Below are positions 5,200 through 7,467 of a stretch of DNA of 7,467 nt, piece by piece; the first letter of the stretch is position 1, and each line of letters begins with the position of its first letter. The DNA is from Candidatus Aminicenantota bacterium (GTDB lineage Bacteria > Acidobacteriota > Aminicenantia > Aminicenantales > Saccharicenantaceae): assembly GCA_022867105.1 (NCBI GenBank), contig JALHVH010000369.1, forward strand, positions 1 to 7,467. The letters are read 5' to 3'. Below the pieces are notes generated by a model. That model searched no databases. It had not been told where the DNA came from and worked only from the letters and a program-made list of their open reading frames with translations. The position numbers were made by a program, and so were the translations under genes.

Positions 5200-5766
5200 A
5201 TGAAGAAGCAAAAGGTCTTGGTCATTATGGGCAGCCCGCGGAAACGCGGCAACAGCACGATCCTGGCGGAAGAAGCGGCCAAGGGAGCTCGGCGGATCGG
5301 CGCGGAGGTGGAAATCGTCCGCCTCAGGGATATGGCCATCCGCCCCTGCCTCGCCTGCGAGTCTTGCCGCCGGAAAGGCGCGAAAGGCTGCGTCCAGGAC
5401 GACGGCATGACACTCCTCTATCCGAAACTCCGGGCCGCGGACGCCATCGTCATCTCCAGCCCCGTTTATTGGTTCACGATGAGCGCCCAGGTCAAGCTCC
5501 TGATGGACCGGCTCTATGCTTTCGGGGCCGAGAAGGGCTACGCCCTCGAGGGCAAAGGCATCGGCATCATCCTGACCTACGCCGACGCCGATCCCTTCTC
5601 CTCGGGAGCGGTCAACGCTCTCCGCGCCTTCCAGGACGCCTTCGCCTTCATTGGCGCGCCCATCAAAGGCATGGTCTATGGCAGCGCCTCCAAGGTCGGC
5701 GAGATTCGCGGGAACAAGACCCTCATGAAGGATGCCCGGGCACTCGGGAAAAAGCTCGGCGCTTGA
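5200..5766 (+). CDS. NAD(P)H-dependent flavoprotein (flavodoxin-like FMN reductase family) with Fe-S-type cysteine motif
   Basis: 188 residues with a flavodoxin-like fold, cytoplasmic. The FMN phosphate loop is VIMGSPRKRGNST (8-20). SPVYWFTMSAQVKLLMDR (87-104) is the flavin-isoalloxazine and dimer segment typical of FMN reductase and iron-sulfur flavoprotein relatives. Between them lies C50-x2-C53-x2-C56-x7-C64, followed by QDDGM (66-70). The compact spacing CX2CX2CX4-7C is the cluster motif known from Methanosarcina Isf, where it binds [4Fe-4S]; several family members keep only some of these cysteines. Likely role: two-electron reduction of flavin, quinone, nitro compound or another acceptor with NAD(P)H. 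The frame is open from 5128, but ATG 5200 is preferred: GGTGGAG lies 4-10 nt upstream and the fold starts at its second codon. It may belong to the PhzF-methyltransferase transcript (102-bp gap) or have its own promoter. Confidence 0.9.
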   Translation: MKKQKVLVIMGSPRKRGNSTILAEEAAKGARRIGAEVEIVRLRDMAIRPCLACESCRRKGAKGCVQDDGMTLLYPKLRAADAIVISSPVYWFTMSAQVKLLMDRLYAFGAEKGYALEGKGIGIILTYADADPFSSGAVNALRAFQDAFAFIGAPIKGMVYGSASKVGEIRGNKTLMKDARALGKKLGA

Positions 5767-5785
5767 GCCCGACCACCCCCGCGAG

Positions 5786-5814
5786 TTGCGTCTGAAACCG
5801 TTTAGGGCTATCCT
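5786..5814 (+). promoter_or_regulatory. Candidate promoter for the M16 protease gene
   Basis: TTGCGT (5786-5791) and TATCCT (5809-5814) are 17 bp apart in the 99-bp gap after the flavoprotein gene. A start near 5821 would give a leader of about 45 nt ending in AAGGAG (5852-5857). Each hexamer has four of six consensus matches. Overlapping alternatives such as TATGTA (5814-5819) exist, so the exact boxes are uncertain. Confidence 0.35.
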
Positions 5815-5865
5815 ATGTATGAATCAGAAGATTGTCTTTTCAATTCCGCATAAGGAGTCATCGGC

Positions 5866-7467
5866 ATGCTCAAAAAATCGCTTTTCCTGTTTCTACTGAC
5901 AGCCGTCTTTCTTGCCTTGATCGCGGCGGCGCCCCTCTCAGCCGCTGCGGACAAGATCGATATCCCCTATCAAAAGTTCGTCCTCGACAACGGGCTGACG
6001 CTCATCGTTCACGAGGACCACAAGGCGCCCATCGTCGCTTTCAACGTATGGTACCACGTCGGCTCGAAGAATGAGAAGACCGGCAAGACCGGGTTCGCCC
6101 ACCTCTTTGAGCACCTGATGTTCAACGGCACCGAGAACTACAACGACGACTACTTCAAGCCCATGCAGAAGATCGGGGCAACGGACATCAACGGGACGAC
6201 CAACGAGGACCGGACCAACTACTTCGAGAACGTCCCGACTTCAGCCCTCGACCTCGTCCTCTGGATGGAGTCCGACCGGATGGGCCACCTCAAGGGCGCC
6301 ATCAGCCAGGCCAGGCTCGACGAGCAGCGCGGCGTCGTGCAGAACGAACTGCGCCAGGGCCTCAACGAGCCTTTTGGCGTCACCGAAGAACTCATCGTCA
6401 AGGGGACCTATCCCCCGGGCCATCCCTATTCCTGGTCCGTGATCGGCTCGATCGAGGACTTGGACAATACAAAGCTCGAGGACGCCCACCAGTGGTTCGT
6501 CACCTACTACGGCCCGAACAACGCCGTCGTCGCAATCGCGGGCGACATCGACGCCAAGACAGCCCTGGAAAAGGTCAAGAAATATTTCGGCGACATCCCT
6601 CCCTCGCCGCCCATTTCCCGGCACTCGAGCTGGGTCGCCAAGCGGACGGGCGCCCACCGCGAGAACGTCCAGGACCGCATCTCCCAGTCCCGGATCTACA
6701 AGATCTGGAACGTCCCGGGATGGGGCACGGGCTGCGCCGACAACCTCCGGCTAGCAAGTTCCATTCTTTCGGACGGAAAGACCTCGCGACTCTACAAGCG
6801 GCTGGTCTATGACGACCAGATCGCCACGTCCGTGAACGCCTTCGTCGATAGGCGTGAGATTGGAGGGCTCTTCTGGATCCAGGCGGACGCTAAGCCCGGC
6901 GTCGAACTCTCCCTTGTGGAGAAGGCCATTGACGAGGAGCTGGCCAGGTTCCTCGCCGAAGGTCCGACGGAAATGGAGCTCGAGCGGGTCAAGATCCAGG
7001 CCCGGGCTCGTTTCGTCCGGGGCATCGAGCGGATCGGCGGCTTCGGCGGCAAATCCGACATTCTGGCTTCAAGCCAGATTTACGGCGGAAGCCCCGACGC
7101 TTACAAAACGACCCTCAAGCACGTCGACGAAGCGACCGCCCAGAGCGTGAAGGAAACGGCGGTCAGCTGGCTCTCAGACGGCGTCTACATCCTCGAAGTC
7201 CATCCCTATCCGCAGATCGCCGCCGGAAAGAGCGATGTCGACCGGAAGAAGATGCCCGAGGCCGGCGCCCCGCCCGTCGTTAAATTCCCCGCGATCGAGC
7301 GGGCAACGCTCACAAACGGGCTCAAGATCATGCTGGCTGAACGACACTCCATCCCGGTTGTCGCTTTCAGCCTCATGCTGGACGCCGGGTACGCGGCCGA
7401 CCAGTTCGGCGTTCCCGGAACGTCCACTCTGGCCATGAGCATGATCGACGAAGGGACGGCTAAACGG
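5866..7467 (+). CDS. Secreted M16-family zinc metalloprotease, N-terminal part (runs off right edge)
   Basis: 534 codons with no stop; two-module M16 enzymes are usually near 900 residues. Residues 1-28 are a signal peptide (K3-K4, a long hydrophobic core, and S-A-A-A before D29), so it should act in the periplasm or outside the cell. The catalytic domain (about 35-185) has the inverted zinc motif H79-L-F-E82-H83 and the third ligand E161 in VVQNELRQ, 78 residues after H83. The middle M16 C-terminal-type domain (about 194-380) includes TYYGPNNAVVAIAGDID (213-229). From about 473 a second M16 module begins (TLTNGLKIMLAE, PVVAF). It aligns with residues 35-89, but T521, M524 and S525 replace H79, E82 and H83, so this half is expected to be inactive and structural. 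AAGGAG at 5852-5857 lies 8 nt before ATG 5866. These enzymes close a chamber around short, unfolded peptides; the natural substrate is unknown. Confidence 0.95.
   Translation, partial: MLKKSLFLFLLTAVFLALIAAAPLSAAADKIDIPYQKFVLDNGLTLIVHEDHKAPIVAFNVWYHVGSKNEKTGKTGFAHLFEHLMFNGTENYNDDYFKPMQKIGATDINGTTNEDRTNYFENVPTSALDLVLWMESDRMGHLKGAISQARLDEQRGVVQNELRQGLNEPFGVTEELIVKGTYPPGHPYSWSVIGSIEDLDNTKLEDAHQWFVTYYGPNNAVVAIAGDIDAKTALEKVKKYFGDIPPSPPISRHSSWVAKRTGAHRENVQDRISQSRIYKIWNVPGWGTGCADNLRLASSILSDGKTSRLYKRLVYDDQIATSVNAFVDRREIGGLFWIQADAKPGVELSLVEKAIDEELARFLAEGPTEMELERVKIQARARFVRGIERIGGFGGKSDILASSQIYGGSPDAYKTTLKHVDEATAQSVKETAVSWLSDGVYILEVHPYPQIAAGKSDVDRKKMPEAGAPPVVKFPAIERATLTNGLKIMLAERHSIPVVAFSLMLDAGYAADQFGVPGTSTLAMSMIDEGTAKR

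Overview
The window looks like GC-rich (roughly 60 %) bacterial DNA. Every gene has a strong AAGGAG-type ribosome binding site, and several products carry Sec or lipoprotein signal peptides, which suggests a Gram-negative-like cell envelope. The mix of a lipoprotein amidohydrolase, an M16 zinc protease and a valyl-tRNA synthetase with a helical insert would fit an uncultured Acidobacteriota, Aminicenantes or Planctomycetes-like lineage. This is a guess from content, since the window has no rRNA or other phylogenetic marker that I can place. I see no CRISPR array, tRNA, transposase gene or phage gene.

Layout: (1) 929-1, minus strand: the first 309 codons of valS, which runs off the left edge. 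(2) 930-1301: a 372-bp divergent intergenic region with the most unusual DNA in the window. It holds two perfect palindromes, then a 122-bp element (1033-1154) whose 18-bp perfect inverted repeat encloses three tandem hairpins, then a terminator-like hairpin (1211-1244), then a TATAAT box. (3) 1302-1820, plus: a small exported glyoxalase/VOC-fold protein. (4) 3534-1822, minus: a lipoprotein amidohydrolase of the YtcJ/Amidohydro_3 type, whose stop codon lies 1 bp from the stop of the convergent VOC gene. (5) 3535-3686: a divergent promoter region with a near-consensus sigma-70 promoter for the amidohydrolase and a second candidate for the genes on its right. (6) 3687-4466 and 4501-5097, plus: a PhzF-family epimerase/isomerase-like protein and a class I SAM methyltransferase, 34 bp apart and probably co-transcribed. 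(7) 5200-5766, plus: an NAD(P)H-dependent flavoprotein with an iron-sulfur-flavoprotein-like cysteine cluster. (8) 5866-7467, plus: the N-terminal 534 residues of a secreted two-domain M16 zinc metalloprotease, cut by the right edge.

The genes do not form one obvious pathway. Translation (valS), envelope-associated hydrolysis (amidohydrolase, M16 protease) and small-molecule enzymes (VOC, PhzF-like, methyltransferase, flavoprotein) sit side by side, mostly as single genes or short operons with their own promoters. The best candidate for something undescribed is the multi-hairpin element upstream of valS. It is either a dispersed palindromic repeat (REP- or MITE-like) or a structured small RNA ending at the downstream terminator-like hairpin.
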